This document shows positions 15,668 through 24,470 of a stretch of 64,000 bases of DNA, piece by piece. Source of the stretch: an uncultured Collinsella sp. (GTDB taxonomy: Bacteria; Actinomycetota; Coriobacteriia; Coriobacteriales; Coriobacteriaceae); contig CANRSF010000005.1 of the NCBI GenBank assembly GCA_947642445.1, positions 47,479 through 111,478 on the forward strand, in the 5' to 3' direction. Both the position numbers and the translations under genes were made by a program. The number at the start of each line of letters is the position of its first letter. Position 1 is the stretch's first letter. The notes beneath the pieces are model-generated. The model saw only the letters and a list, made by a program, of their open reading frames with translations. It was not told where the DNA came from and searched no databases.

Positions 15668-17197
15668 CTAGCCCAGTTTGGTGCCCGGTACCTGCGGCGC
15701 CTCTTTAACCAGCGCATTGAGCTCGTTCAGAATGGAAACAGGCTGTCGGTCGACGGCGTCCAGATGAAGCGTCGCCACGTGAAGGGGTGGTTGATATTCA
15801 AATGAGCCGAGGAGCACGGGCGACCCCAAGAACCGCTCGATTTCGTCTGCAACCGCGTCGGTCTCTTCGGGATCAAGCTCGTCAAAGAGCGCCACGAACA
15901 TCGGCCCCGTCGAGCGGAACAGACGACCCTTGCCGCGCGAGCATTCCATGAGGCAGGCGGCAGTTTCTGCCAAAACGCGATCGCCTGCATCAAAGCCATA
16001 ACGGGCATTGACTTGGGCGATATCGTCGATTTTAATGGCGATCAAGCCTGCCTTGCGCGCCACGCGACGCATTTCGCCAATGGCGTTGACCAGGGCGTGG
16101 ATATCGCCCAGGCCGGTCACGGAATCGGTCGTATCTGCCAAGCTTCGGTTGACGACAATGCCCACATACATGTTGGGCTCGGTATCGGTGCCGTCCAGGC
16201 GGTAGCCCGTGCAGTCGCAAAGCGCGTATTTTCCGGCGGTATTCATGACGCGATACTGCATGCAGTGGAAGTGCCACGTGCCGTTTACCACCATATCGAG
16301 CTCGGCACGTACGTTGTCGCGGTCCTCGGGGTGAACACGGGCAAGCCATATATCGAGCGAGTTGTAGGGATGCTGGGAGGGTAGGTCAAAATCGCGCACG
16401 GCATTAACCGACCATTGCGATTCGCCGGTGTCGAGGTTAATGATGAACGGATAGCGTGTCTCGGAGCTCATGGAGATCGCTTGGAACGCCCGGTCGTTGC
16501 AGAGAGGCTGATCTGCGACCGGGTGTTGCGGCACGTCATTGTCTTTCGGTTGCTGCACACGATGCATAAGCTTATAGCGATACATCTTGCGATCGGCATC
16601 CATCGTCATCTGGCGACGCGTGTCGCCGGCAAGTGGATCGACACGCGAGCAGCCAAAGCTAAAGCTGCCGATCATGGGCGCCTTGCCGCCTGAGCTCGCC
16701 TCGATCAGTCCGGCACGTACCTGCTCCAAGCGCCGCTCGAGTTCAGTCTCGTTTGCGGAGAGCGAGATGAGCACAAACTCGTCTCCACCGATACGGAACA
16801 GCATCTCATCGTGCTCCATGGTTTCGGAGAGCGTGCGGCAGATGCTCAGAATATAGCGATTGCCTTCGGCGTGGCCAAACCTATCATTGCAATGTTTGAG
16901 ATGGTCGATGTCAATATAGGCGCAGGTGAAGAGGTCGCCTTTGCGCCAGAGTTGCTCGACGTGACGGTCGAGTCCGCTGCGGTTGCCCAAGTTGGTGAGC
17001 GGGTCGATATAGGCGTTGCTCTCAAGCAGCCGGCGCTCTTGTTGCAGGATGGCATGCGTCTTTTGAAGTTGCTCGCCAACGGCGCGTAGCTCAGCAGGCA
17101 GCGCGGCAACATCGAGTTCGGCGGTCGAGATGCCATTCGCAAGTCGTTGGAGATAGGCGATAATCGATTGCTCGCCCAAGCGATACGACTCGTTCAT
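15668..17197 (-). CDS. GGDEF-PAS-GGDEF-like signalling protein
   Basis: 509 residues, no membrane helix. A first GGDEF domain has DPLTNLGNR (65-73), DIDHLKHCNDRFGHAEGN and an intact GGDEF at 137-141, so diguanylate cyclase activity is plausible; no clear RxxD inhibitory site. A PAS-like segment (about 245-345, VHPEDRDNVRAEL) and a second GGDEF-like domain follow, where the signature is replaced by STGPMF, so it is inactive. Its architecture parallels the N-terminal two thirds of the neighbour at 17378. ATG 17197 follows AAGGAGG. Confidence 0.82.
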   Translation of the reverse strand: MNESYRLGEQSIIAYLQRLANGISTAELDVAALPAELRAVGEQLQKTHAILQQERRLLESNAYIDPLTNLGNRSGLDRHVEQLWRKGDLFTCAYIDIDHLKHCNDRFGHAEGNRYILSICRTLSETMEHDEMLFRIGGDEFVLISLSANETELERRLEQVRAGLIEASSGGKAPMIGSFSFGCSRVDPLAGDTRRQMTMDADRKMYRYKLMHRVQQPKDNDVPQHPVADQPLCNDRAFQAISMSSETRYPFIINLDTGESQWSVNAVRDFDLPSQHPYNSLDIWLARVHPEDRDNVRAELDMVVNGTWHFHCMQYRVMNTAGKYALCDCTGYRLDGTDTEPNMYVGIVVNRSLADTTDSVTGLGDIHALVNAIGEMRRVARKAGLIAIKIDDIAQVNARYGFDAGDRVLAETAACLMECSRGKGRLFRSTGPMFVALFDELDPEETDAVADEIERFLGSPVLLGSFEYQPPLHVATLHLDAVDRQPVSILNELNALVKEAPQVPGTKLG

Positions 17198-17235
17198 GAT
17201 GGATAACCTCCTTGGGCACAACAGTGGTTTGTATC

Positions 17236-17266
17236 ATATCCCCAATTTGGTTTGGATTGGGGATAT
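17236..17266. promoter_or_regulatory. 11-bp inverted repeat upstream of the GGDEF gene
   Basis: ATATCCCCAAT (17236-17246) and ATTGGGGATAT (17256-17266) are perfect inverted arms with a 9-nt spacer, about 40 nt before the GGDEF protein start on the minus strand. It could be an operator over the promoter or a terminator for the gene upstream. Confidence 0.5.
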
Positions 17267-17275
17267 AAGTTAGCC

Positions 17276-17366
17276 AATGGGGACAAAACACCCCTTCGGC
17301 GGTGGCGTTTTTGGGGCGTAGGCTGGCTCATGGGGACAAACGTCCCCCTCGGTGCCAGCGTTTTGC
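17276..17366. repeat. two GGGGACAAA-type repeat units
   Basis: ATGGGGACAAA begins at 17278 and again at 17330; each is followed by a C-rich complementary stretch and then by GGTGGCGTTTT or GGTGCCAGCGTTTT. Similar GGGGAC units with GCCAGCGTT lie at 39959-40014. This looks like a second short intergenic repeat family. Confidence 0.55.
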
Positions 17367-17377
17367 GCGCGAGCGTA

Positions 17378-20095
17378 TTAGTTGTTGTCGCCACCATCGA
17401 GTAACGCCTCAAAATCCTCCGCCTGCATGGGACGGTAGTAGAGGAGGCCCTGAGCGTAGCGGGCGCCCATTTGGCGCAGCATGTTTGCCTGCTCATTTGT
17501 CTCGATGCCTTCGATCACAACGGGCAGATGGAGCGACTGCGCCATCTCGAGCATTGATGAAATGATTTGCACGCTGCGGCCTTGATCGCCGTCGACGGGC
17601 ACAAACGTGCGGTCGAGCTTGATGACGTCGACGTTGACGTTCTTGAGCATCGCGAGCGTGGACTGGCCGGTGCCAAAATCGTCCATGTAGGTCGAGAAGC
17701 CGCGGTTGTGCAGGTCGGCCGTCAGCTTATCCACAGCTTCGGACTCTCCCGTATAAGCCGTCTCGGTGATCTCGATGCGCATGAGCTCGGGCGGCAGATT
17801 GTATTGGGCGGCGAGTGCCCCCATATGCTCGGCAACGTCGCAGGCAAGGATATCCATGCGCGACACGTTGAGCGAGATCGGAACCACGCGAAGCCCTCGA
17901 TCGATGCGCCCGCGCAGCCACGAGGCAACGCCCTGCCAAACGTATTTGTCGAGCGTCACCACAAAACCGCTTTCCTCGAGAGCGGGGATAAAGGTGACGG
18001 GTGAAATGAGGGAGCCATCCTTGTCAATCCAGCGCGTGAGCGCTTCGGCGCCAGTGATCTCGCCGGTTTCCATGTCGACCTGGGGCTGCAAGTAGTAGGT
18101 AATGCGGCCGTTTGAGAGCGCATACTGGAATTCGGTCAGCGTGCGGTGGAACGAGATTTCGCGCTCGTACTCCTCGGGGCGGAAAATGGCAATGCGCTCC
18201 TTAAAGTCGTTTTTTGCACGCCGATTGGTAAACATGGCCTTGGCCTGCGCATCGATGGTGATTTCCTCGTTGGAGTCGATGGGGTAGACGCCCATGGACG
18301 GCCAGAAACCCACGCCGTCATCATGCTTGGCCACGGCCTCGCGAACGCTGTTATAGATTTGATGGACGGTGTCGTGCTCAAAGGGGATGAGTATGCAAAA
18401 GTCGTCTTGGCCCCAGTATCCTGCGACGCCCATGTCGGCATTCTCGATATCCTTGAGGACCGTGCCCACGTCGGCGAGCATGCGGTCGCCCTCGGCCTGT
18501 CCGTGCCATTCGTTGAACAGTCGCATGTGCCCCATGTCGACGGTGGCGATACACCAAGCGCCGTCGCGCCTTGTCTGGAGAAATGCGTTGGCGCGCCGCA
18601 TAAACTCGCTGGGTCGACAGAGGCCCGTGAGCATATCGATGCGCTCGGCGATGGCGCTTTTGCGCTCTATCTCGGGTATGGGGAGGCTGTCGTTGGGAAC
18701 AAGTCCGCCGGCCGTGCGAAGGCGACGGTCGAGTTCGCCTAAAACGGCGGTCGCTTGGTTGGCTAGGCGCTCGTAGAAGGCCGGGACGACAAGACAGACG
18801 GGAGTAATGGTATCGCCCGCGATTCGAACGGGAGCGAAAACGGCCTCTTTTAGATGATGGACCAGTTGCTCGAACGCCTCATGGTCCAAATCGTTGCTGA
18901 GCACGACAAACTGGACGCTTCGTGAGCGGTAGACGCGACTCCTGCCACGGGTGATCGACAACATGCGGCCTGCGTATTCGGCGAGCATGTTGTCGACAGC
19001 CTCGGCTCCGTAAAGCTCGTTGAGCTTTGTCGTGCCGCGAACGCGCACCGCTATAAGCCCCGTCTCGCAACAGTCGCGACGGCAGGCATCGATAGCGTTG
19101 AGCAACATGCGCTGCGTTCCAAGGCCCGTGGCGGCGTCGACGGTCTCGGCAAGCGAGTGGTTGACGAGCTCGCCAACATAGAGCGAGGGGACATTTCCGT
19201 CGCCGTCGATACGAAACCCGCGAGCACGGCAGAGAACGTAGTCGCCGGCGGCGTTGCGTACGCGGTATTGCATGACGCGACGGTGCTTGGAGCCGTTATA
19301 GATCTGGTCGATATCGTCGCTATAGGCCTCGAGGTCATCGGGATGGACGCGCGTTTTCCAGTAATCGTGGCAGTTGTCTATATGCTCCGAAGGAAGGCCA
19401 AGGTCGCGCATAGCGCCTTGTGACCAAAGGGTGCGATGTTTGTCCAGGTTCTCGATAAAGAAATAGCGGCCTTCGTTGAGCATCGAAAGGGCGTCGAAAA
19501 TGCGATCGCTAACTTCGAAATCGTCGGCGTGGACTTGCGTGATATTGCGTCGATCAAGGTGCACGGCATGGCGCAGCTTGTAGTCGTACATGCGATGGTC
19601 GGCATCGAGCGTCATGCGATTGGAGGCTTCGCCCAGGGCGGGGTCGGCGTGTGACACTCCGTAGCTAAACGAGTGAGGCATCTCGGAATCGTTATTTTTG
19701 AGCAGGACCTCTCGACAGTGCTCCAGACGTTCGGCAAGGTCATCCTCGGTCGCGATTGTGGACAGGATGGCAAACTCGTCGCCTCCCAGGCGAAATGCCG
19801 CCTCGTCCACCTTCATATACAGCTTGAGATAGAGGCTCGCCTGCAAGATATAGCGGTTGCCCTCGTCGTGTCCAAAGATGTCGTTGCAGTGCTTAAGGTT
19901 ATCGATGTCGAGAAACGCCATGGTTACGGGCAATTCCTGCTCCCAGATTTCCTCGAGGGAACGGGTAAAGCCGCCGCGGTTGCCAAGACCGGTAAGCTCG
20001 TCGGTAAAGGCAGTCCTGATCAGATCGTCCTGACGCTCGAGAAGGTCACGGATGGTCTTTTCGAGCGTCTCGGTGTAATTGCTGGCGATATCCAT
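17378..20095 (-). CDS. GGDEF-PAS-GGDEF-EAL c-di-GMP turnover protein
   Basis: 905 residues, cytoplasmic. The first GGDEF domain has DELTGLGNR (32-40) and an intact GGDEF at 104-108. A PAS-like region (VHPDDLEAYSDDID) and further degenerate GGDEF-like parts follow (QDDF replaces the signature). The C-terminal EAL domain (about 640-895) keeps EALTRW, LNVSRMD, EITETAYTG, MDDFGTG, KLDRTFV and EGIET, as expected of an active c-di-GMP phosphodiesterase. Start 20095 was chosen by domain fit; GTG 20152 lacks a ribosome site. The pair with 15668 arose by duplication or shares an ancestor. Confidence 0.85.
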   Translation of the reverse strand: MDIASNYTETLEKTIRDLLERQDDLIRTAFTDELTGLGNRGGFTRSLEEIWEQELPVTMAFLDIDNLKHCNDIFGHDEGNRYILQASLYLKLYMKVDEAAFRLGGDEFAILSTIATEDDLAERLEHCREVLLKNNDSEMPHSFSYGVSHADPALGEASNRMTLDADHRMYDYKLRHAVHLDRRNITQVHADDFEVSDRIFDALSMLNEGRYFFIENLDKHRTLWSQGAMRDLGLPSEHIDNCHDYWKTRVHPDDLEAYSDDIDQIYNGSKHRRVMQYRVRNAAGDYVLCRARGFRIDGDGNVPSLYVGELVNHSLAETVDAATGLGTQRMLLNAIDACRRDCCETGLIAVRVRGTTKLNELYGAEAVDNMLAEYAGRMLSITRGRSRVYRSRSVQFVVLSNDLDHEAFEQLVHHLKEAVFAPVRIAGDTITPVCLVVPAFYERLANQATAVLGELDRRLRTAGGLVPNDSLPIPEIERKSAIAERIDMLTGLCRPSEFMRRANAFLQTRRDGAWCIATVDMGHMRLFNEWHGQAEGDRMLADVGTVLKDIENADMGVAGYWGQDDFCILIPFEHDTVHQIYNSVREAVAKHDDGVGFWPSMGVYPIDSNEEITIDAQAKAMFTNRRAKNDFKERIAIFRPEEYEREISFHRTLTEFQYALSNGRITYYLQPQVDMETGEITGAEALTRWIDKDGSLISPVTFIPALEESGFVVTLDKYVWQGVASWLRGRIDRGLRVVPISLNVSRMDILACDVAEHMGALAAQYNLPPELMRIEITETAYTGESEAVDKLTADLHNRGFSTYMDDFGTGQSTLAMLKNVNVDVIKLDRTFVPVDGDQGRSVQIISSMLEMAQSLHLPVVIEGIETNEQANMLRQMGARYAQGLLYYRPMQAEDFEALLDGGDNN

Positions 20096-20419
20096 GCTGT
20101 AAGCGGCTTCCTGAGGTCGGGGTGTATTGCGTCGGGCGAGCTCGTTGTACACACGCGTTGCTGCTCAACGCTTTGCGTGTATCCAGGCCCCCGCCTTGCT
20201 GCGTCGCTGGTTTAATATGTCGGTCAGTGTTCGCTGCTGATAACTATTGAGTAGTATAAACAACAATAGAGGATTGTATATGGGTGCCCCTGCCGCGGGC
20301 GGCTATTATTCGCCAATCGGTAGCGTGACGATGCGATGCTCGATATAAATGCGACTGAGTCGATATATGTTGGCGGGTATACTTGTTCCGCTTTAAAACA
20401 CGGGAACGGAGATGGTCGC
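20096..20419. other. divergent promoter region
   Basis: No ORF. CTATTG-N14-CAATAG (about 20245-20270) lies on the side of the GGDEF-EAL gene, and TATACT (20378-20383) is a good -10 box for the patatin gene about 40 nt before its start. Confidence 0.4.
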
Positions 20420-21289
20420 ATGGCACAGCCAGACACGACGCGCACGGTGGGGCTTGCGCTCGAGGGAGGCGGCTACCGCGGTATGTATACGGCGGGCGTG
20501 CTCGACGTATGGATGGAGCACGGCTTAACCTGCGACCATATGGTGGGTGTCTCGGCGGGCGCGGCGTTTGGCTACAACTTTAAATCGCGCCAGATCGGCC
20601 GCGCCATTCGCTACAACAAGGCCTATTGCGCCGACAAGCGCTATGCGAGCGTGACGAGCTGGTTGCGAACCGGCGATATGTTCAATGCCGAGTTTGCCTA
20701 TCATGAGGTACCCATCGAGCGCGATCCCATTGATCTGGAGGCATATCGCGCCTGCCCCATGCGGTTTACGTGCGTATGTACCGATCTTAAGACGGGGCAG
20801 GCCGTCTACCATGACCTGCCCTATGGCGACGAGCGCGATATTGAGTGGATCCGGGCGTCGTCGGCGATTCCCGTGGCGACGCGTCCTGTTGCCATCGAGG
20901 GTCGTAAGTACTTGGATGGCGGTGTTGCCGATTCCATTCCCAGCGCTTGGCTGTTTGAGCAAGGCTATGACCGCAACGTGGTGGTGCTGACGCAGCCGGC
21001 GGGCTTTGTAAAGCAGCCCAATAGCGTGATGCCTATGCTGCGTCGCGTGTATCGTCACTATCCGGAGTTTGTTGCGGCGCTTGAGCATCGGCACGAGGTC
21101 TACAATGCCACGCTCGATGACCTGGCGCGTCGCGAAGCCGCTGGCGAGATCTTTGTGGTGCGGCCGAGCGAATCGGTGAAGGTGCCGTCGCTGTGCCGCG
21201 AGCCCGATGAACTCGAGCGCATCTACCAGATCGGCCGTCGCGATGCGGAGGCGACGTTGCCCGCGCTGGAAGCGTATCTGGCGGGGTAG
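20420..21289 (+). CDS. patatin-like phospholipase
   Basis: A 289-residue serine lipid hydrolase. The oxyanion loop is EGGGYRG (15-21), the nucleophile is Ser45 in GVSAG (43-47), and the catalytic Asp166 lies in the DGG motif (YLDGGVAD). This is the Ser-Asp dyad of bacterial patatins related to RssA/YjjU, which release fatty acids from lipids. ATG 20420 follows GGAG by 8 nt. It is followed by palindromic repeat units and appears monocistronic. The natural lipid substrate is unknown. Confidence 0.87.
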   Translation: MAQPDTTRTVGLALEGGGYRGMYTAGVLDVWMEHGLTCDHMVGVSAGAAFGYNFKSRQIGRAIRYNKAYCADKRYASVTSWLRTGDMFNAEFAYHEVPIERDPIDLEAYRACPMRFTCVCTDLKTGQAVYHDLPYGDERDIEWIRASSAIPVATRPVAIEGRKYLDGGVADSIPSAWLFEQGYDRNVVVLTQPAGFVKQPNSVMPMLRRVYRHYPEFVAALEHRHEVYNATLDDLARREAAGEIFVVRPSESVKVPSLCREPDELERIYQIGRRDAEATLPALEAYLAG

Positions 21290-21298
21290 GGACTACGC

Positions 21299-21409
21299 CG
21301 GAAACTGCATCCCGTAATCAGCGTTCAGACTGGGACGTAGTTTCCCGCTGGTCCTCTATGCGGAAAGCGCATCCCAGAATGGACGTCCAAACTGGGATGC
21401 GCTTTCCGC
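21299..21409. repeat. 62-bp-period palindromic array, locus A (2 units)
   Basis: Units begin at 21299 and 21361. The second is the clearest in the window: GCGGAAAGCGCATCCCAG (21360-21377) and its exact complement (21392-21409) around a 14-nt loop. The first has weaker arms (CGGAAACTGCATCCCG, CTGGGACGTAGTTTCCCG). The same design recurs at 40023 and 62167. Confidence 0.9.
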
Positions 21410-21451
21410 TGTTGAAGATATAGGGCTGCGGAGCAGCTGCTCGGCATGAGT

Positions 21452-22147
21452 CTATGCCTGCTGCCAGGTATCGACGAGCTCCTTGGCTGCGGCGTAGGGG
21501 TCGTCGGCACTGCAGACGGCGCTCACCACAAAGAAGCCGTCGACGCCGGTAGTCTTGAGCTGCGGCAGATCGGCCGTTTTGACGCCGCCGCCCACCACGA
21601 TGGGCACGGGGCTTGCTGCATGGAGGGCAGCCAGGTCCTCAAAGCTCTTGGTGATGATGGAGCCGTCGGCCGCGCGTCCGCAGTCGCGCTTGGTCTCGGT
21701 CTCGTGGAGCGGGCCCACGCCCAGGTAATCGACCAGGCTCATATCGGCGGTCTTGACGTACTCGAGCATCTCCTCGCAGCGGGCGGAAAGGCCCACGATG
21801 GCATCGGGACCCAGCAGCTTGCGACAGACCTCGACGGGAATATCGCTCTGGCCCACGTGCACGCCGTCGACCGCAATGCCCTGCTCGCGTGCGGCGAGTA
21901 CGCAGTCAAGGCGGTCATCGATCAGCAAGGCGACCTGACCGGTCTTGCCGGCCTGTGCGATTGCCTGCGCGGCGTCGCCGGTCAGCGCAATGATCTCGCG
22001 GGCGCTTGCCACCTTGGAGCGCACCTGGATGCAGGTAAAGCCGGCATCGAGTGCCTGGGCCACCACATCGCCCACGGGGCGCCCGAGCGTGTTTTCGGGG
22101 CCGAGTACCAGATAGGCCGAGATATCAAGGTTGTCGCGGATGCTCAT
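21452..22147 (-). CDS. thiE: thiamine-phosphate synthase ThiE
   Basis: A 231-residue TIM-barrel enzyme joining hydroxymethylpyrimidine diphosphate and thiazole phosphate to thiamine phosphate. Family motifs are IQVRSKVASAREI, LLIDDRLDCVLAA, GVHVGQSDIP, VGLSAR, DYLGVGPLHETETKRDCG and VVGGGV. It is the last gene of the riboswitch-controlled thiamine operon; its ATG overlaps the end of the thiamine-binding protein gene (4 nt), indicating translational coupling. GGAGGAAG lies upstream of the start. Confidence 0.92.
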   Translation of the reverse strand: MSIRDNLDISAYLVLGPENTLGRPVGDVVAQALDAGFTCIQVRSKVASAREIIALTGDAAQAIAQAGKTGQVALLIDDRLDCVLAAREQGIAVDGVHVGQSDIPVEVCRKLLGPDAIVGLSARCEEMLEYVKTADMSLVDYLGVGPLHETETKRDCGRAADGSIITKSFEDLAALHAASPVPIVVGGGVKTADLPQLKTTGVDGFFVVSAVCSADDPYAAAKELVDTWQQA

Positions 22148-22485
22148 CGTGCTTCCTCCTGCTTTTTGATCTGTGCTTCCATGCGCTCGAGTTTGCCGGT
22201 CATGGTGTCGGTAAATCCGGGTCGAATATCGGCTTTGAGCACGACTTCGGTGCGGATGCCCTTGCTCGCCAACACAAAGGTCGCGTCGCGCACGACCTGC
22301 ATGACCTCGTCCCAGTCGCCCTCGATCTCGGTGAACATCGAGGTGGTGCGGTTGGGAAGGCCGCTCTCGCGAATGACACGCACGACCTCGGCGACCTCGG
22401 CGGACAGCTCATCGCCGGTACCGCATGGGGCGATGGCCACGGCGACGAGTGTGTTCATGCCGGCATCGGTTGCGGGCTCGGACAT
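22144..22485 (-). CDS. MTH1187/YkoF-type thiamine-binding protein
   Basis: A 113-residue ferredoxin-like-fold protein of the UPF0045 (MTH1187) family: VAVAIAPCGTGDELSAEVAEVVRVIRESGL and FTEIEGDWDEVMQVVRDA are characteristic. Members bind thiamine or its pyrimidine moiety and often sit in thiamine operons. It lies between thiM and thiE, 3 nt after thiM and overlapping thiE. A role in capturing HMP or thiamine for salvage fits this context but is inferred. Confidence 0.82.
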   Translation of the reverse strand: MSEPATDAGMNTLVAVAIAPCGTGDELSAEVAEVVRVIRESGLPNRTTSMFTEIEGDWDEVMQVVRDATFVLASKGIRTEVVLKADIRPGFTDTMTGKLERMEAQIKKQEEAR

Positions 22486-22488
22486 GGC

Positions 22489-23328
22489 TTATGCCTCCTC
22501 GAGCTCGAGTCGGTTATCGGCAATGTCCTGGGCGGTCGCGCGGTAGAGCTCGTCGATAAAGGCGACCTTAAAGCTTGCCGGGGCATCGGCGACAGCGGCG
22601 GCACGCGTGCCGGCAACGTTGTAGACGGCGGCACCGCAGACGGCTGCCGTAAACGGATCGGCGGCGCAGGCATACACGGCCAGCACGCCGCCTTGCGAGC
22701 AGCCGCAACCGGTGATCTTGGACATAAGCGGGCTGCCGCCGTGGGACTTGGCCACGGTTGTGCCGTCGGTAATCAGGTCGACTTCGCCCGAGACCACAAC
22801 GGCGCCGCCGGTGTAGCGGGCGAGCGCCACGGCGGCATCGCGGGCAGCGTCTACCGTGTCGGTGGTATCGACACCGCGCACGCGGCTCAGATCGGCCGCC
22901 TCACCCTCAAGACCCCACAGGCCGGCGAGCGCGATGATCTCGGAGGCGTTGCCGCGCACGATGGCGGGCTTGTACTGCTTGAGTTCGTTTACCAACTGGG
23001 TGCGCAGGCTACCGATGCCCAGGCCAACCGGATCGAGCACCCAGGGCTTGCCGGCGTCGTGTGCCGCCTTGGCCGCGCGGGGAATCGTCTGCTCGTAGAT
23101 GGGGAAGAGCGTACCCATATTGAGATAGATGGCGCCGCCGCCGGCAACGAGTGCCTCGCCCTCGTCGGGCAGATAGACCATGGCGGCCGATCCGCCCACG
23201 GCGAGCTGTGCGTTGGCGACAAAGTCAATCGTCACCGTGTTGGTGATGGAGCCTGCCATCGGATTGGTGGCGTGAATCTCCTCCACGGCCTTGATCACGT
23301 TTTGCTTAAGCTGTTCCGAATCGATCAC
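22489..23328 (-). CDS. thiM: hydroxyethylthiazole kinase ThiM
   Basis: A 279-residue ribokinase-like enzyme that phosphorylates 4-methyl-5-(2-hydroxyethyl)thiazole for thiamine salvage. Signature segments are SITNTVTIDFVANAQLAVGGSAAM, WVLDPVGLGIG, IVRGNASEI and SKITGCGCSQGG. The start is GTG 23328 with AGGAGG upstream. First gene of a thiM, thiamine-binding protein, thiE operon with a TPP riboswitch and terminator in its leader. ThiC and ThiD are not in the window, so salvage rather than full synthesis is shown here. Confidence 0.92.
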   Translation of the reverse strand: MIDSEQLKQNVIKAVEEIHATNPMAGSITNTVTIDFVANAQLAVGGSAAMVYLPDEGEALVAGGGAIYLNMGTLFPIYEQTIPRAAKAAHDAGKPWVLDPVGLGIGSLRTQLVNELKQYKPAIVRGNASEIIALAGLWGLEGEAADLSRVRGVDTTDTVDAARDAAVALARYTGGAVVVSGEVDLITDGTTVAKSHGGSPLMSKITGCGCSQGGVLAVYACAADPFTAAVCGAAVYNVAGTRAAAVADAPASFKVAFIDELYRATAQDIADNRLELEEA

Positions 23329-23353
23329 TGCACATGCCTCCTTGGCATAGAAA

Positions 23354-23381
23354 AGGGGCGCTGTGCATAGACAGCGCCCCT
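23354..23381 (-). terminator. riboswitch-controlled intrinsic terminator
   Basis: AGGGGCGCTGT / ACAGCGCCCCT (11 bp perfect, 6-nt loop) followed on the minus strand by TTTT lies between the TPP aptamer and the thiM ribosome site. This is the expression platform expected for transcriptional attenuation. Confidence 0.85.
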
Positions 23382-23396
23382 AAAAAGGCGGCATGC

Positions 23397-23480
23397 TCCC
23401 TACGCCAGCATTAACTGACAGGTTCAAAGGATTGGGCCCCATGCCCTCTCAGCCTTGTGGTTTGCACCGCCGGCACTCCC
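23397..23480 (-). promoter_or_regulatory. TPP riboswitch (THI element)
   Basis: Read on the minus strand, the aptamer runs from GGGAGTGCC through GCTGAGAGGGC and CCTTTGAACCTGTCAG to GCTGGCGTAGGGA, the conserved TPP-sensing core in the right order. It heads the thiM operon. With thiamine pyrophosphate bound, the terminator at 23354-23381 is expected to form and switch the operon off. Confidence 0.95.
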
Positions 23481-23551
23481 GCATCGAATCTGTTGTTCCC
23501 TATACTAGCGCATCGGTACAATGGTTACGATGAAAACGACTGGGGGACCCT

Positions 23552-24460
23552 ATGATCAAACTTGTGCTGACCGATATGGACGATACGCTGATTCCGGCCG
23601 GGCATGACGGCGCCAGCGACTATGCCATCGAGGGCATTCATGCCATGCAGGCGGCGGGTCTGCACTTTGGTCCGGTTTCGGGTCGTCAGCCGTCTGCGAT
23701 GGGCTGGATGTTTAAAAATCGTTCCGAGTGCTATTCGACCGGCGCGTTCTGCAACGGCCAGGTCATGTTTGTGGACGGCGAGGTGGTAGCCTCGCATGCG
23801 ACCGACAACGCCGCCCTTATGCGCTTGGCTGACTACTTGGAGCAAGAGACCGACGATACGTATCTGAAGGTCTACGGCCTGGGTGATGACTTTTGGGGCA
23901 ACGATGCCTATTGTGTGACGAGCGACCCCGAGCGCGTGCGCCGCGCCATGGAGTCGGGCGGCAACGCATGGCTCAAGGGCGAAGAGGCCCCGTGCCGTCC
24001 TGTCGTCGATGACGCGTCGGTGTTCAAGGCGAATATCTGGAGTGCTCGTTCGCGTGAGGAGCTCGCGGAGCTACGCGAGCGCGTTGCCGCTGAGGTGCCG
24101 GAACTCTCGCTCGTGTTTCCCAACAATCGTGTGCGCCTGTTCGACATTCTTCCAGCAGGTTGGGACAAGGGTTGCGCTGCGCTGGAGCTGGCGCGCGCTT
24201 TGGACCTGACGTCCGACGAGGTGGCCGTATTTGGCGATTCCGATAACGACCTGCCCATGATCGGTGCCGTCCCCAACTCCGTTGCAGTCGCCAATGCCAA
24301 CGAGGCCGTCACGGCTGCCGCGCGCTGGCATATCGGCGCTGCGGCAGACGATGCGGTTGCCGGGGCTCTGCATCAGATTGCCGCCTGCGCCGCGACGGGG
24401 GAGATGCCGTCGTTTATGCGTCAGGCAGATGCGGCGGGTTCGGGTTTCGCGGACGTCTAG
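23552..24460 (+). CDS. Cof-type HAD-superfamily phosphatase
   Basis: 302 residues. HAD motif I is TDMDDTL (7-13), motif II is VSGRQ, motif III is the lysine in AGWDKGCAALELAR, and motif IV is FGDSDNDLPM; the C2b cap lies between. Such enzymes dephosphorylate sugar phosphates, pyridoxal phosphate or the HMP precursor; in thiamine context, the E. coli relative Cof hydrolyses HMP-PP. It starts 70 nt after the riboswitch on the opposite strand. Its substrate is not shown by sequence. Confidence 0.85.
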   Translation: MIKLVLTDMDDTLIPAGHDGASDYAIEGIHAMQAAGLHFGPVSGRQPSAMGWMFKNRSECYSTGAFCNGQVMFVDGEVVASHATDNAALMRLADYLEQETDDTYLKVYGLGDDFWGNDAYCVTSDPERVRRAMESGGNAWLKGEEAPCRPVVDDASVFKANIWSARSREELAELRERVAAEVPELSLVFPNNRVRLFDILPAGWDKGCAALELARALDLTSDEVAVFGDSDNDLPMIGAVPNSVAVANANEAVTAAARWHIGAAADDAVAGALHQIAACAATGEMPSFMRQADAAGSGFADV

Positions 24461-24470
24461 GGAGGCCATC

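Noticed and set aside
15409..15708. 99-residue plus-strand ORF
   Set aside because: No ribosome site, runs into the 3' end of the GGDEF gene, and its second half is repeat-like. At most a gene remnant.
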